A stretch of DNA of 64,000 nt, from positions 46,503-110,502 of the forward strand of contig NZ_JAKSXZ010000143.1 of the NCBI RefSeq assembly GCF_022829465.1. The letters run 5' to 3'. Shown piece by piece: positions 32,418 through 41,202 of the stretch. The notes under the pieces are model-generated. The model was not told where the DNA came from. It saw nothing but the letters and a program-made list of their open reading frames with translations, and did not search any database. The first letter of the stretch is position 1, and each line of letters starts with the position of its first letter. The translations under genes and the position numbers were made by a program. This stretch comes from Methylobacterium sp. J-067. GTDB taxonomy: Bacteria > Pseudomonadota > Alphaproteobacteria > Rhizobiales > Beijerinckiaceae.

Positions 32418-34376
32418 TCAGGCAGCATCCCGGCCGGCGTTCTCCGTGTCCCCGGCGGTCCTGAGGCAGGCTTCGACCGCGTCCCGCAGGGAGGAGACGT
32501 AGACATCGGCGCCGACCTCGCGCCCCACGGCGGCATCGGTGAGCACCTTCTCGCCGACCGGCCAGAGGCCGACCAGGAGCGGCACGCCCGGGGCGCGGCG
32601 CTTCAGCCGCTCCAGCAGGTAGCGCAGGTGCGAGGGATTACCCGCGATGTCGAGGTAGGACACGCAGATCATCGCCACGCCGCCCACGTCGAGGTCGCAG
32701 ATGCCCTCGCGGGACGCAGCGGCATGGGGCACGACGCGGGCCCCGAGCCCGTGCTTGCGCAGCAATTGCGCCAGCATCGCCGAGGACGCCTCGTCCAGGG
32801 GCCCTCGGCCCGCAAGGCACAGGACGGGGACCTCGCCCCGCCAGGACTCGGAACGCGCGTCGCGCGGCGGCGCCTGACCCGGCACGGCCTCGTTCCGGGG
32901 GTGGGTGCGTTCGGCCAGGGTCGGAGTCGCGCTCGGGTTGACCGCCTTGCCGTCCCGGCTGGGCTCGGCATCCTCGTGGTCCTCGAAATCCTCGACGAGG
33001 GACCGCGACGAGGCGCGGATGTTCTCGAGCTGCACAGGCGTCACGACGCCTCTCGCGTAGTCGTTGGCCGCGAGCTGCAGGCCCTTGAGGGCCACCTCGT
33101 CGTAGTAGGACGACAGCGACCGGTCCTTTAGCATGCCCTCGGCGAGTTCGCGCACCTCATCCGGGTCGCCGGCCAGCATGCGCTGGTAGAAGTTCTCGAC
33201 GGGCGTGAGCGGCGCGCGGTCGCCGAGCAGGATGTCGAGGAATTCCAGGCTGTCGACGTGGCGGCCGAGCACCACGAGGCAGACGGTGAACGGGGTGGCC
33301 AGGATCAGGCCGATCGGCCCCCACAGGAAGCCCCAGAACAGGGTCGAGACGATCACCGCGAAGGGCGAGAGGCCGGTGGAATGGCCGTAGAGCAGCGGCT
33401 CCACCACCTGGCCGAACAGGGGCTCGGCGACGAGGAACAGGGCGGCGGTGGCGATGACCATCGACCAGCCCGGATCGACCGCGGCGGCCAGGGCCACGGG
33501 GAAGATGCCGGAGATGAAGGCGCCGATATACGGCACGAAGCGCATCAGCGCCGAGAACACGCCCCAGAGCAGCGGATTGGGCACGCCGATGAACCAGAGG
33601 CCCACCCCGATGATGACGCCGAAGGCGGCGTTCATGCCGAGCTGCGCCAGGAAGTAGGTCCCGAGCCGCCGCGCCGCGTCGTCCATCGCGACCGTGGTGC
33701 GGTGGAGGTCGCTCGACCCGAACAGGCGGATCATTCGGTTGCGCAGGTCTTCGCGCTGGAGCAGCAGGAACACCACGACGACGAGGACGATGCCCACCGT
33801 GGTGAGGGGCTCGAAGACCGGGCCGAGCACCTTCTGGGCGAGGCCGAGGGGCGAGATCTCCGGCTCCTGGATGCGCACGAGCTGCGCCTGAGGAGCGTCG
33901 CCGCCCGGCCCGGGCGCCACGGCGGCCCCGGCTGCCTCGGATTTCTGGGTGGCGGTCTCGACCTGCCGGCTGAACTTCGCGATGAGCTGGTTGGCCTGCC
34001 CCAGCCATCCCTCCTGGAGGCCGGAGAACTTCTTCTGCACGGTGGCTTGGTACTGCGGCAGGTTGCCGGCCAGGCCCGCGACCTGGGTGCCGATGACGGC
34101 TCCGATGCCGCCGATGACCCCGAGGGCCAGCAGCACCGCAATGATGACCGAGGGCACCCGCCCGAGCTTCACCTTGCGCAGCAGGTTGACCACCGGCCCC
34201 AGAACGAAGCTGAGGAGCACCGCCAGCACGAGGGGGATGAACACCTCCCGCCCGTAATACAACGCCTCGACGATCACGACGCCGACGGCGAGGGTCAGCA
34301 AGCCGCGCAATCCGGGGACGAGGGGCGGGGGAACTTGCGCCGGCGGCTTGGGGATCTCGGTGACGTCGACCGGCAT
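32418..34376 (-). CDS. AI-2E/PerM-type permease with extra C-terminal domain
   Basis: This 652-residue protein has an N-terminal PerM/AI-2E permease with about eight membrane helices (about residues 25-370), including the usual long periplasmic loop and FVPYIGAFISGIFPVAL. After a cytoplasmic helical stretch (370-470), a linker leads to a C-terminal alpha/beta domain (about 510-640; VPVLCLAGRGPLDEASSAML, GGVAMICVSYLDIAG) that looks like a cobalamin-binding-like or other Rossmann-type module. AI-2E family exporters usually have about 350 residues, so this is much longer. The transported substrate is unknown. Confidence 0.82.
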   Translation of the reverse strand: MPVDVTEIPKPPAQVPPPLVPGLRGLLTLAVGVVIVEALYYGREVFIPLVLAVLLSFVLGPVVNLLRKVKLGRVPSVIIAVLLALGVIGGIGAVIGTQVAGLAGNLPQYQATVQKKFSGLQEGWLGQANQLIAKFSRQVETATQKSEAAGAAVAPGPGGDAPQAQLVRIQEPEISPLGLAQKVLGPVFEPLTTVGIVLVVVVFLLLQREDLRNRMIRLFGSSDLHRTTVAMDDAARRLGTYFLAQLGMNAAFGVIIGVGLWFIGVPNPLLWGVFSALMRFVPYIGAFISGIFPVALAAAVDPGWSMVIATAALFLVAEPLFGQVVEPLLYGHSTGLSPFAVIVSTLFWGFLWGPIGLILATPFTVCLVVLGRHVDSLEFLDILLGDRAPLTPVENFYQRMLAGDPDEVRELAEGMLKDRSLSSYYDEVALKGLQLAANDYARGVVTPVQLENIRASSRSLVEDFEDHEDAEPSRDGKAVNPSATPTLAERTHPRNEAVPGQAPPRDARSESWRGEVPVLCLAGRGPLDEASSAMLAQLLRKHGLGARVVPHAAASREGICDLDVGGVAMICVSYLDIAGNPSHLRYLLERLKRRAPGVPLLVGLWPVGEKVLTDAAVGREVGADVYVSSLRDAVEACLRTAGDTENAGRDAA

Positions 34377-34469
34377 ACGCTGAACTCCTGGCCGCCGACG
34401 ACAGACCGGCACGCCCACCTTCAACGCCTACGGCTACGTTTCGTCCCGCCTCGACGCTCCGATGCGCCG

Positions 34470-35117
34470 TTACCCGCCGGCCATGGGTGCCGCCGCCGTT
34501 CGGCCGATCACCGCCCAGAGCGGGTCGCCGGGGCCGCCGTCGGGCAGGACGGCGTAGGCTTCGATGCCGGTGAACCCGGCCTGCCGGAGATAGAGCTCGA
34601 TGAGCCGGGCCTGATCGTCGCCGCCGACGGCGCGCCAGATGGCGACCGCCTTGGTCGGGAAACACCGGTTGGAGAACGTGATGACGACGCGGCCGTCCGG
34701 TACGAGCACCCGCGCGACCTCGAGCAGGACGGCCACGGGATCCTGAAGGTATTGCACCCCGACGCAGACGAGGGCCGCATCGACGCCACCCGTGTCGAGG
34801 GGCAGGATCGGATCGGCGTTGAGATCCTGCACGAAACGCTGCGTCAGGCGCGGGTTGGCGGCAAGCTCGCGCGCGTTGAGGCCATGGCCGATCACGGCGT
34901 CGTAGACGGCTTCCGCCGGCAGGTGGCTCACCCAACTCGACATCAGGTCGAGGATCCGTCCGCCGGACGGCAGGTAGGTGCGGTAGAGGTCGGTGACGGC
35001 GGCGATGGCCGCATCGTCGATATGCGTGACGAAGCGCGGCTGCGCGTAGAAGAGGGTGTCCGGCGTCTCGTCCTGCTTGGCGAAGGCTTCGGGGGGCAAT
35101 CCGGTCAGGTCGCTCAT
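34470..35117 (-). CDS. Class I SAM-dependent methyltransferase
   Basis: This 215-residue protein has the SAM-binding order: motif I region GGRILDLMSSWVSHLP, an Asp-rich motif near LDTGGVDAALVCVGV and the motif LLEVARVLVPDGRVVITFSN. The family acts on small molecules or lipids; no substrate can be read from sequence. It lies before tenA on the same strand with a 75-bp gap. It has no membrane segment. Confidence 0.75.
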   Translation of the reverse strand: MSDLTGLPPEAFAKQDETPDTLFYAQPRFVTHIDDAAIAAVTDLYRTYLPSGGRILDLMSSWVSHLPAEAVYDAVIGHGLNARELAANPRLTQRFVQDLNADPILPLDTGGVDAALVCVGVQYLQDPVAVLLEVARVLVPDGRVVITFSNRCFPTKAVAIWRAVGGDDQARLIELYLRQAGFTGIEAYAVLPDGGPGDPLWAVIGRTAAAPMAGG

Positions 35118-35192
35118 GGATCGTCCCCGCTCGCCCGCTTCACCCGACCGGCCTCATGTAGGGCATCCCGGCCGGATTCCTCTCCCCCCGCC

Positions 35193-35861
35193 TCACGGGG
35201 ATGCGCCCCGGTCCAGGCCCATCTGCCAGAAGTCGGCCTCCAGCCGCGAGGCGGCGGCGAAGGTCGCCACGAGGTCGGGCCAGCGGGCCTCCGTCAGGGA
35301 CCGCGCCGCGAGGGCATCGAGATGCGCGCGGGCCCGCGCCGCGACGGCGCGATAGGGATGCCCGGCATATTCGCCGATCCACTCGCGGTACGGGTGGTCC
35401 GCCAGGGCCGCGACGCCGTCCGGCGCCAGGGCCTCCCCGATCACGGCGTAGCCCACGACGCAGGGTGCCAAGGCGACGTGCAGGTCGAGGAGGTCGCCCG
35501 CCGCCCCGCAATCCAGCACGAAGCGCGTATAGGCGACGGTCGTGGCCTCCTCCGGCGTGGCGGCGAGTTCCTCCTCCCCGATGCCCCAGCGGGCGCAGAG
35601 CCGGATATGCAGCTCCGTCTCGTCCAGGATGGCGGCGAGCCCGGCCTGGGCGGCCCGGATGTCCTCCGTCGTCCGGCTCTTGTAGGCGGCCAGCGCATAG
35701 GCCCGCGCGAACTGGATCAGGAACAGGTAATCCTGCACCAGATAGGCGCGGAACGCCGCCTCGGGCAGCGTCCCGTCGCCGAGCCGGCGCACGAAGGGAT
35801 GCTCGACGTAAGCGGCCCATTCGTCGGGTGCCGCCGCCCGCAAACGCTCGAAGACATCCAT
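35193..35861 (-). CDS. tenA: TenA family aminopyrimidine aminohydrolase/thiaminase II
   Basis: This 222-residue helical protein fits the TenA family, which salvages the pyrimidine part of thiamine. Characteristic residues are the Asp of YLVQDYLFLIQFARAYA, the cysteine in LAPCVVGYAVIG and the Glu in the C-terminal helix FAAASRLEADFWQMGLD. GGGGAG precedes ATG 35861 with a spacing of 7. It lies between a methyltransferase gene and a DUF2252 gene, with no other thiamine gene close by. Confidence 0.88.
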   Translation of the reverse strand: MDVFERLRAAAPDEWAAYVEHPFVRRLGDGTLPEAAFRAYLVQDYLFLIQFARAYALAAYKSRTTEDIRAAQAGLAAILDETELHIRLCARWGIGEEELAATPEEATTVAYTRFVLDCGAAGDLLDLHVALAPCVVGYAVIGEALAPDGVAALADHPYREWIGEYAGHPYRAVAARARAHLDALAARSLTEARWPDLVATFAAASRLEADFWQMGLDRGASP

Positions 35862-35904
35862 GTCGGCTCCCCGCTGAATCGAACACATCGCGAACAAACG
35901 CCAG

Positions 35905-37404
35905 TCAGAGAACGGGATCGTCCGCCGCCGCGAGCCGTCCGGCCGCGATGGCGTCGAGGAAGGTTCGGTAATCCTCGGCGTTCCGGTCCCCATAGAGGCT
36001 CGCCCAGTCGGCGATGGCCTCCCGGAGGTCGACGCGCCCCGTATGGCCGCAATAGCCCGCGATGGCCGCCGCGTCGCCCGTCCGGGCATGGGCCTTGGCC
36101 AGCAGCGCCCCGTAGGCGTGGGAGAAGTAGAGCAGGGATTGCCCCGTCATCCGGGCGATCGGGATCTCGCCCTTCATGTTCTTCATCTGCCGCACGTAGA
36201 ACGGGCGCCCCTCGATCGTGGTCCACCCGAGGAGCGGATCGCCCACCGCCTGCAACAGGCGCTGCCCGTAGATCACCCGCTCACCCTCGTGGCTGGCATA
36301 GGGTTCCGGCATGCCGCGCAGGTAGGGCGCATGGGCCGGGCGCACGGCCTCCTTCACTTGGAGGAAGAGCGCATCCTGGTCCGAATTGCCGAAGAGCAGG
36401 GCGACATAGGCCCGGGTGCCGACACTGCCGACGCCGACGACCCGGTGCGCCACATCCACCACCTGATAGCGGCTGAGCATGAAGCGCCGCTCGCGGGGCA
36501 GGGTTTCGGCGTAGCGCTCCAGGCCCGTCGTGACGGCCTCGCGGGTGGCCTCATCGACGCGGACGAGGATCGGCGGCTCCTCGCGGAAGCGCCAGCCCCC
36601 GTCCGTGCGCCGCTCGCCCACCCGGTCGAGGAGGCTCTTGTTGTTCTTCCGCCGCGCCTTCTCCACGGCTTTCGCCACGACGGCCTGGGAGCGGGCATCG
36701 ATCTCGACGCCGGCGAAGGTGAGGTCGTCCGCCCGTGACGCCCGCCGCCACACATCGAGCGACCCGCAGGGCGCCAGGTCGTCCATGGTGAACTGGTAGC
36801 CCGAGACCGCGCTCACGACCGCCTCCCGGCGCTCGGCGACGGGGAGGTCAGCGTCGCGCCCCGCGACCTCGATGCTGGCGCAGAGCCGCTTCAGGTCCCA
36901 CTCCCAGGGGCCGACCGTGACTTCGTCGAAATCGTTGAGATCGAGCACCACGTCGCCTTGCGGCGAGCCGAAAAGCCCGAAGTTGGAGATGTGGGCGTCC
37001 CCGTTCATCACCACGCTGATCGCGGTGCGCGGGCCCTGTGCCAGATCCCACGCCATGACCTGCGCCGCCCCGCGCAGGAATGCGAAGGGCGAGGAGGCCA
37101 TGCGCGCGACGCGCAAGGGGAGGAGATGCGCCTGCCGCCCCTCATGCGCCGCCTCGATCAGGCTCACCGGATCGGGCCGGTCCGGACCGGTCGCGAGGAT
37201 GGCATGGGCGGCGTGCGGGATCTCCATCCGCAGCGACTTGCCGGCCGCGCGGCGCTTGTCCCACGGCTCGACGCCGGCCCGCAGGTTGATGCGCGGGAAA
37301 TCCGCCAACGGCTCGAGCACGGCATCCTCCGCCGCCTCGACCGGCCCGTCCCGTCGATCGTCCATTTCCGGGGTCGTGCCCGTGGCTTGCGTTGACCGTT
37401 CCAT
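35905..37404 (-). CDS. DUF2252 family protein
   Basis: This 499-residue cytoplasmic protein shows the DUF2252 signature: SPFAFLRGAAQVMAWDL, MNGDAHISNFGLFGSPQGD, DLNDFDEVTVGPWEWDLKRL and YVRQMKNMKGE. The fold is thought to be protein-kinase-like with HGDAHxxN and DxNDFD elements in place of the kinase catalytic and metal motifs, so a small-molecule or protein phosphotransferase is plausible. ATG 37404 was chosen for a GAGGG motif upstream. It ends 43 bp before tenA and may be in one transcript with it. Confidence 0.85.
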   Translation of the reverse strand: MERSTQATGTTPEMDDRRDGPVEAAEDAVLEPLADFPRINLRAGVEPWDKRRAAGKSLRMEIPHAAHAILATGPDRPDPVSLIEAAHEGRQAHLLPLRVARMASSPFAFLRGAAQVMAWDLAQGPRTAISVVMNGDAHISNFGLFGSPQGDVVLDLNDFDEVTVGPWEWDLKRLCASIEVAGRDADLPVAERREAVVSAVSGYQFTMDDLAPCGSLDVWRRASRADDLTFAGVEIDARSQAVVAKAVEKARRKNNKSLLDRVGERRTDGGWRFREEPPILVRVDEATREAVTTGLERYAETLPRERRFMLSRYQVVDVAHRVVGVGSVGTRAYVALLFGNSDQDALFLQVKEAVRPAHAPYLRGMPEPYASHEGERVIYGQRLLQAVGDPLLGWTTIEGRPFYVRQMKNMKGEIPIARMTGQSLLYFSHAYGALLAKAHARTGDAAAIAGYCGHTGRVDLREAIADWASLYGDRNAEDYRTFLDAIAAGRLAAADDPVL

Positions 37405-37429
37405 CGCCCTCACCCGTGTTCTGCCCACG

Positions 37430-38698
37430 CTAACGCCCCAGATGCCGATTCACTGCATCCGCCGGCACGGGGTTCTCCCGCCCCTTCAACCGCGCCCGGA
37501 TCAGGGCCTGCAGGACCGGAGCGAGGCTGTACTCCCCTGCCCTCTTCCGCTCCACCAGCGACCGCAGATAGCCGCCGGGGCTCTTGATTTGTTCGCAGCG
37601 CTGCAGGATCGCCGCCACCGTCACGGCGGCGGTATCCGCCCCCATTACGTCCTGCGCCTCGCGCCACGCCTGGGGACTGATCCCCAGGGCGGAGCGGGCG
37701 ACATTGGCCGTCTCCACGAGGTCGCGCCAGGTGCGGATGCCCTCCCGCGCATAGTCGGTGATGTCCGGGCAGGCATCGAGGACGATGCCCAGGGGATACG
37801 TGTCCCCCCTCACCCCGCCGGAGCGTCCCGCTTCCGCCGCCTTCGGTTCGACACCCGCCGACGGTTCCTTCTTCACCATTTTGAAGGCCGGTTCAGAATC
37901 AGGGAGGTTGGGTTTTGAATTCTGTTTGTGCCGCTCATCCTGAGGGGCATTGCCGCTCGTTTTCGGCACATCCGCGTGCGCGAGCAACAGGTTGCCCACA
38001 TCGACGCTCAACGAGGACAGGGCCTCCGCCGCCGTGCCGAGATCGGTGAGCCCGGCCGACCGACCGAGGGCCGCGAGGATGGTCCGGTACCGGGTCCGCA
38101 GGGGCTCCGCGCTCCCCTCCCCGCCTTCCGCCTCCTCCAGGGCCAGGATCAGCTTCATGCAGTCCCGCCGCAGCAGCGTCAGGCGCTCACGGGCGATCCG
38201 TAGGGCCAGGGCTGCAGCACGCACCGCCTCGGCCTCGGCTGCGAACTCGGCGGCGCGGGCGACGAGGGGCGTGATGTCGAAGCCGAAGGCCTGCGAGACC
38301 TCACCGCCCTGCCCCCGGCGCGCGTAGCGCTTCCCGTTCGGGCTGTCGCGACGGATGACGATGCCGGCCTCGACCAGGGCCGCGAGGTGCCGCCGAAGGC
38401 TGGGCTCGGCCATGCCATGCGCCCGCAGGGACAGGGCGGCATTCGAGGGGAACACCACGAGTTCGCACCCCTCCCCGCGCGTCAGCGTCGTATCGGGGTG
38501 GAAGGTCAAGAGCGCGTCTAGGACGGCGAGCGCCCGGTCGGACAGGCCGAGCCTCGCCCGCGCGGCGGCGATGTCACGGAAGACGGACCACTTGTTTACG
38601 GTGATCGCGTCCGGGCAGCCGGCCGCCTTCGCCTGCGCATCGATCTGCGCAGCCGTCAGCGGACGCCGCCCAAAGGGCGTCGTGAGATGCAGGTTCAT
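37430..38698 (-). CDS. repC: Replication initiation protein RepC
   Basis: This 422-residue initiator is the third gene of repABC. The N-terminal domain (about 30-150) is a winged helix (LRRHLAALVEAGIVIRRDSPNGKRY); a long helical middle follows; a polar linker (about 245-285) is encoded by an A/T-rich stretch that may be the origin; a C-terminal domain follows. RepC binds the origin in its own gene. Translation starts at ATG 38698; it is limited by the antisense RNA encoded just upstream. The protein is complete, so the replicon should be functional. Confidence 0.93.
   Translation of the reverse strand: MNLHLTTPFGRRPLTAAQIDAQAKAAGCPDAITVNKWSVFRDIAAARARLGLSDRALAVLDALLTFHPDTTLTRGEGCELVVFPSNAALSLRAHGMAEPSLRRHLAALVEAGIVIRRDSPNGKRYARRGQGGEVSQAFGFDITPLVARAAEFAAEAEAVRAAALALRIARERLTLLRRDCMKLILALEEAEGGEGSAEPLRTRYRTILAALGRSAGLTDLGTAAEALSSLSVDVGNLLLAHADVPKTSGNAPQDERHKQNSKPNLPDSEPAFKMVKKEPSAGVEPKAAEAGRSGGVRGDTYPLGIVLDACPDITDYAREGIRTWRDLVETANVARSALGISPQAWREAQDVMGADTAAVTVAAILQRCEQIKSPGGYLRSLVERKRAGEYSLAPVLQALIRARLKGRENPVPADAVNRHLGR
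37865..37935. other. AT-rich stretch in repC, candidate replication origin
   Basis: This part of repC has much more A/T (runs such as accattttgaa and ggttttgaattctgtttg) than the very GC-rich surroundings. In repABC replicons the origin lies in an A/T-rich region inside repC, so this is the likely unwinding site. It encodes the poorly conserved linker of RepC, where sequence can drift. Confidence 0.5.
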
Positions 38699-38754
38699 CG
38701 TCTGGCCGAGCACCGGGCAAAGACCGGGCGTTCGCCGAATCGACGTCAAACTGC

Positions 38755-38783
38755 TTGACGATGTGCCGGGAGATGTGATTCTC
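38755..38783 (+). promoter_or_regulatory. Promoter of the repABC antisense RNA
   Basis: TTGACG at 38755-38760 and an A/T-rich hexamer (gattct/attctc) near 38777-38783 give a spacing of 16-17 bp on the plus strand, opposite to repABC. The box overlaps the right arm of an inverted repeat (CGTCAA-ACTGC-TTGACG, 38744-38760), which could bind a Rep protein. Confidence 0.5.
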
Positions 38784-38788
38784 TACGT

Positions 38789-38843
38789 TTGCTTAGGACG
38801 AGAGAGGGTCTTCCGGACGCGGTTCGGGGGGCCCTTTCTTTTT
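38789..38843 (+). ncRNA. Counter-transcribed RNA (incompatibility RNA) of repABC
   Basis: Between repB and repC, on the strand opposite to the operon, a TTGACG promoter is followed after about 60 bp by a strong hairpin: GAGAGAGGGTCTTCC pairs with GGGGGGCCCTTTCTT over about 15 bp (some G-U pairs) with an 11-base loop. A T-run (CTTTTT) follows. The predicted RNA is about 55 nt, similar to known repABC ctRNAs that block repC translation and set copy number. The exact start of the RNA is estimated. Confidence 0.6.
38805..38843 (+). terminator. Rho-independent terminator of the ctRNA
   Basis: The stem described for the ctRNA ends in CCCTTTCTTTTT near 38831-38843 on the plus strand. The same structure in the opposite direction lies in the repC leader and may help hide the repC ribosome-binding site. 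Confidence 0.55.
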
Positions 38844-38884
38844 GCGGTGATCTCGTCTCCTTTCGTTGGTGCCGCAGGTCGGGG

Positions 38885-39922
38885 TTAGCCCTTGCTCTGC
38901 CGGTAGGCCGCAAGGATCTCGGGAAGCCGGTCGAGGACGTAGTCCGCCAGACCCGGCTCGAGTGTTTCATCGAAGGCGAGCGCCACCCGGTCGGCCGAAC
39001 GCTCCACGCGGGCGAGCTTCCGCCCCCGGTCGTCCTTCCAGACCTGCGCCTTGGGCTTGCGCTCCTGCTTCGGAGCCAGGGCCGCGAAGATCGCCGCGAA
39101 GCGCTCGTCGGTGCCCTTGGCCAGGAACGCCGGATCGCCCATCAGGCGGGTAAGCACGGCGCGCTCGGCACCCTTGATGCGCTCGGCCAGCAGCATCCAG
39201 CGCGGCCGTCCGGCGGCCGGGGCCGGGCCGATCGCCGTGAGGACATCCTCCGGCACGCTGCGCGCGACCGAGATCAGGGTCGAGAGGTCGCCCTTGCCCA
39301 CGCCCATCGCGGCGGTGATCGTCTCGCGCGGAAAACCGTGCTCCTCCAGGCGCAGGGCGAAGAACGCGCGTTCGATATAGCTGAGGTCCCGCCGCTCCAG
39401 GTTCTCCTTGCCCTGCGCGATGACGAGCTCGGCATCCGTGAGCGGTCGGACGATGGCCCGCACCGGCCGTTCCAGCACCTGGGCGGCCCGCGTCCTCCGG
39501 CGGCCGAAGGCGATCTGGTAGCGGCCGCTCGCCGTGGGGTGAGGGCGCACCAGCACGGGAACCTGCTGCCCGCTCTCGCGGATGCTCTCAACCAGCGAGC
39601 CGAGCCCGACATCGTTCGCATCCGCCACGCGGTCGGCGATGAACGACGCGTCGATCAGGCTCGGGTCGAGGTCGATGACCGCCGCGCCCTGTTCGAGGAT
39701 CGCGGCGGCATCCGCCTTCGCCGCGAGCCCGCGAAGGGTGTTGCTCATCGCGCCGATGGCGCCGCTGCGACGGCGCTCGGGCGGCGGGGCAGGGGGGTTT
39801 GCAGGTGCAAACTCCGTCGCCTTCTCCTCCGGGTTTGCATCTGCAAACGCATCCGGGCTCGCGGCCGGCTTCGGCGCCGGCTTGGCCCCGAACAGGGCGT
39901 CGAGATTGGAGCGTCGGCTCAT
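38885..39922 (-). CDS. repB: Plasmid partition protein RepB (ParB family)
   Basis: This 345-residue DNA-binding partition protein has an N-terminal tail with SRRSNLDALFGAKP, typical for RepB, then a ParB/Srx nuclease-like domain (about 85-175; GQQVPVLVRPHPTASGRYQI, AFGRRRTRAA) and a helix-turn-helix (about 195-225). It binds parS and works with RepA. The ATGA overlap with repA at 39919-39922 shows translational coupling. Its 5' part contains two perfect palindromes that may be parS itself, encoding the repeated AFADANP and EFAPANP peptides. Confidence 0.92.
   Translation of the reverse strand: MSRRSNLDALFGAKPAPKPAASPDAFADANPEEKATEFAPANPPAPPPERRRSGAIGAMSNTLRGLAAKADAAAILEQGAAVIDLDPSLIDASFIADRVADANDVGLGSLVESIRESGQQVPVLVRPHPTASGRYQIAFGRRRTRAAQVLERPVRAIVRPLTDAELVIAQGKENLERRDLSYIERAFFALRLEEHGFPRETITAAMGVGKGDLSTLISVARSVPEDVLTAIGPAPAAGRPRWMLLAERIKGAERAVLTRLMGDPAFLAKGTDERFAAIFAALAPKQERKPKAQVWKDDRGRKLARVERSADRVALAFDETLEPGLADYVLDRLPEILAAYRQSKG
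39797..39812. promoter_or_regulatory. Candidate parS site 1 inside repB
   Basis: GTTTGCA-GG-TGCAAAC is a perfect 16-bp palindrome with a 2-base centre. Its size and GTT...AAC ends resemble partition sites of repABC plasmids. A second perfect copy lies 36 bp away, and a one-mismatch copy at 45318-45333. Confidence 0.6.
39833..39848. promoter_or_regulatory. Candidate parS site 2 inside repB
   Basis: GTTTGCA-TC-TGCAAAC is a perfect 16-bp palindrome with the same arms as site 1 and a different centre. The two sites are 36 bp apart (start to start), so RepB dimers could bind on similar faces of the helix about 3.4 turns apart. Confidence 0.6.
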
Positions 39923-41139
39923 GCCCGCCCCCAGGCGGCGCGGATCAGGCTCTCGATCTCGCTGTTCACGGCATCGAGGGCTTCGAGCGCCCGGTCATAG
40001 GTCGAGCGGGTCACGCCCTCCCGGCCGATCTCGTAGAGCGTCTGCTTCGACAGGCCGGCATCCGACACCGCCGACGATTTCAGCATCGGCGCCGTCAGCA
40101 CCGCGTCCTCGAACAGCGTGCGCAGCATCCCGACGATGCGAGTCTGCGGCGCGTCGTGCTGTTCGTAGCGGGTAATGAGGTAGCGCAGCCAATCGTATTG
40201 CAGCTTGCCCCCGTGTTCCGTCACCACGCCGAGCAGGTCCTCCGTCATGGCCAGGAACTGGCTCATCGAGGCGACGTCGAGCATCTGCGGATGCACGGTC
40301 ACGAGGAGCCCCGAGGCGGCGCAGAGGGCGGAGAGGGTGAGGTAGCCAAGCTGCGGCGGGCAATCGATCACCACCACGTCGTAGCGGTCCTCGACCGATT
40401 CGAGGGCGCGCGCCACCCGGTCGAAGAACAGAGGCTCGCCGGGGCGCCGCTCACCGAGGGCGCGGGGGGTCTCGTGCTCGAACTCCATCAGTTCGAGGTT
40501 GGCAGGTACGAGGTCGAGCCCGGTGAAGTAGGTCTGCCGGATGATCGCCTCGAGCGGGCGACGCTCCGCATCGTAGCGGATCGCGCCGTACAGGGTCTCG
40601 TTCTCGCCGACTTCCAGCTCCGGCTGCACGCCGAGCAAAGCCGACATGCTGGCCTGTGGATCGAGATCCAGGGCAAGGACCCGGTAACCTTTGAGGACCA
40701 GATGTTGGGCGAGATGGGCGGTGGTGGTGGTCTTACCGGAACCGCCCTTGAAGTTGGCGATCGCGATAACCTGCAGGTGATCGTCCTCGCCCCGTCGCGG
40801 CTGGTAGCGCCGACCGCCGCGGGTGTTCTCATCGAGATAGGCGCGCAGGGCGTGGACATCGGCGAGGCTGTAGGACCGGCGACCGGTCGAGGACACCTCC
40901 GGCTGCGGGCCGAGCCCTTCGGCCGCGAGTTGCTGGATCCGCGAGACGGTGACACCCACCATCCGCGCGACCTCGGTCGAGGTGAAGCGGCGCAGGGTCT
41001 TGGCCGAGCTCGGCGGGAACAGGCCGGACGAGATGGCCTGAAGCTGCTCGCGCAGGATCGTGGCATGCCCGCCGATCATGGCGGCAGGCGACACGGGGGG
41101 AGGGGGGGCGACGCTGTGCGCGCCCGTATGCTGGTTCAT
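39919..41139 (-). CDS. repA: Plasmid partition ATPase RepA (ParA family)
   Basis: This 406-residue ATPase has an N-terminal DNA-binding part (about 35-115; TSTEVARMVGVTVSRIQQLA, a MerR-like helix-turn-helix) used for autoregulation and a ParA domain (about 125-395) with the deviant Walker A motif FKGGSGKTTT and VVVIDCPPQLGYLTL. It moves plasmid copies apart together with RepB and represses the operon. ATG 41139 was taken as start; ATG 41079 is also possible. Its upstream region (160 bp) is cut by the IS element at 41301. Confidence 0.93.
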   Translation of the reverse strand: MNQHTGAHSVAPPPPVSPAAMIGGHATILREQLQAISSGLFPPSSAKTLRRFTSTEVARMVGVTVSRIQQLAAEGLGPQPEVSSTGRRSYSLADVHALRAYLDENTRGGRRYQPRRGEDDHLQVIAIANFKGGSGKTTTTAHLAQHLVLKGYRVLALDLDPQASMSALLGVQPELEVGENETLYGAIRYDAERRPLEAIIRQTYFTGLDLVPANLELMEFEHETPRALGERRPGEPLFFDRVARALESVEDRYDVVVIDCPPQLGYLTLSALCAASGLLVTVHPQMLDVASMSQFLAMTEDLLGVVTEHGGKLQYDWLRYLITRYEQHDAPQTRIVGMLRTLFEDAVLTAPMLKSSAVSDAGLSKQTLYEIGREGVTRSTYDRALEALDAVNSEIESLIRAAWGRA

Positions 41140-41202
41140 CCTCTCGGGCCCCGCTTGCAGAAAAAGCGCCAGAATGGCGAACAAACTGCAACTGACCCTA
41201 AG

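Noticed and set aside
33258..36476. A 1072-residue plus-strand frame
   Set aside because: It is antisense to four well-recognised genes (AI-2E permease, methyltransferase, tenA, DUF2252) and has no domain pattern.
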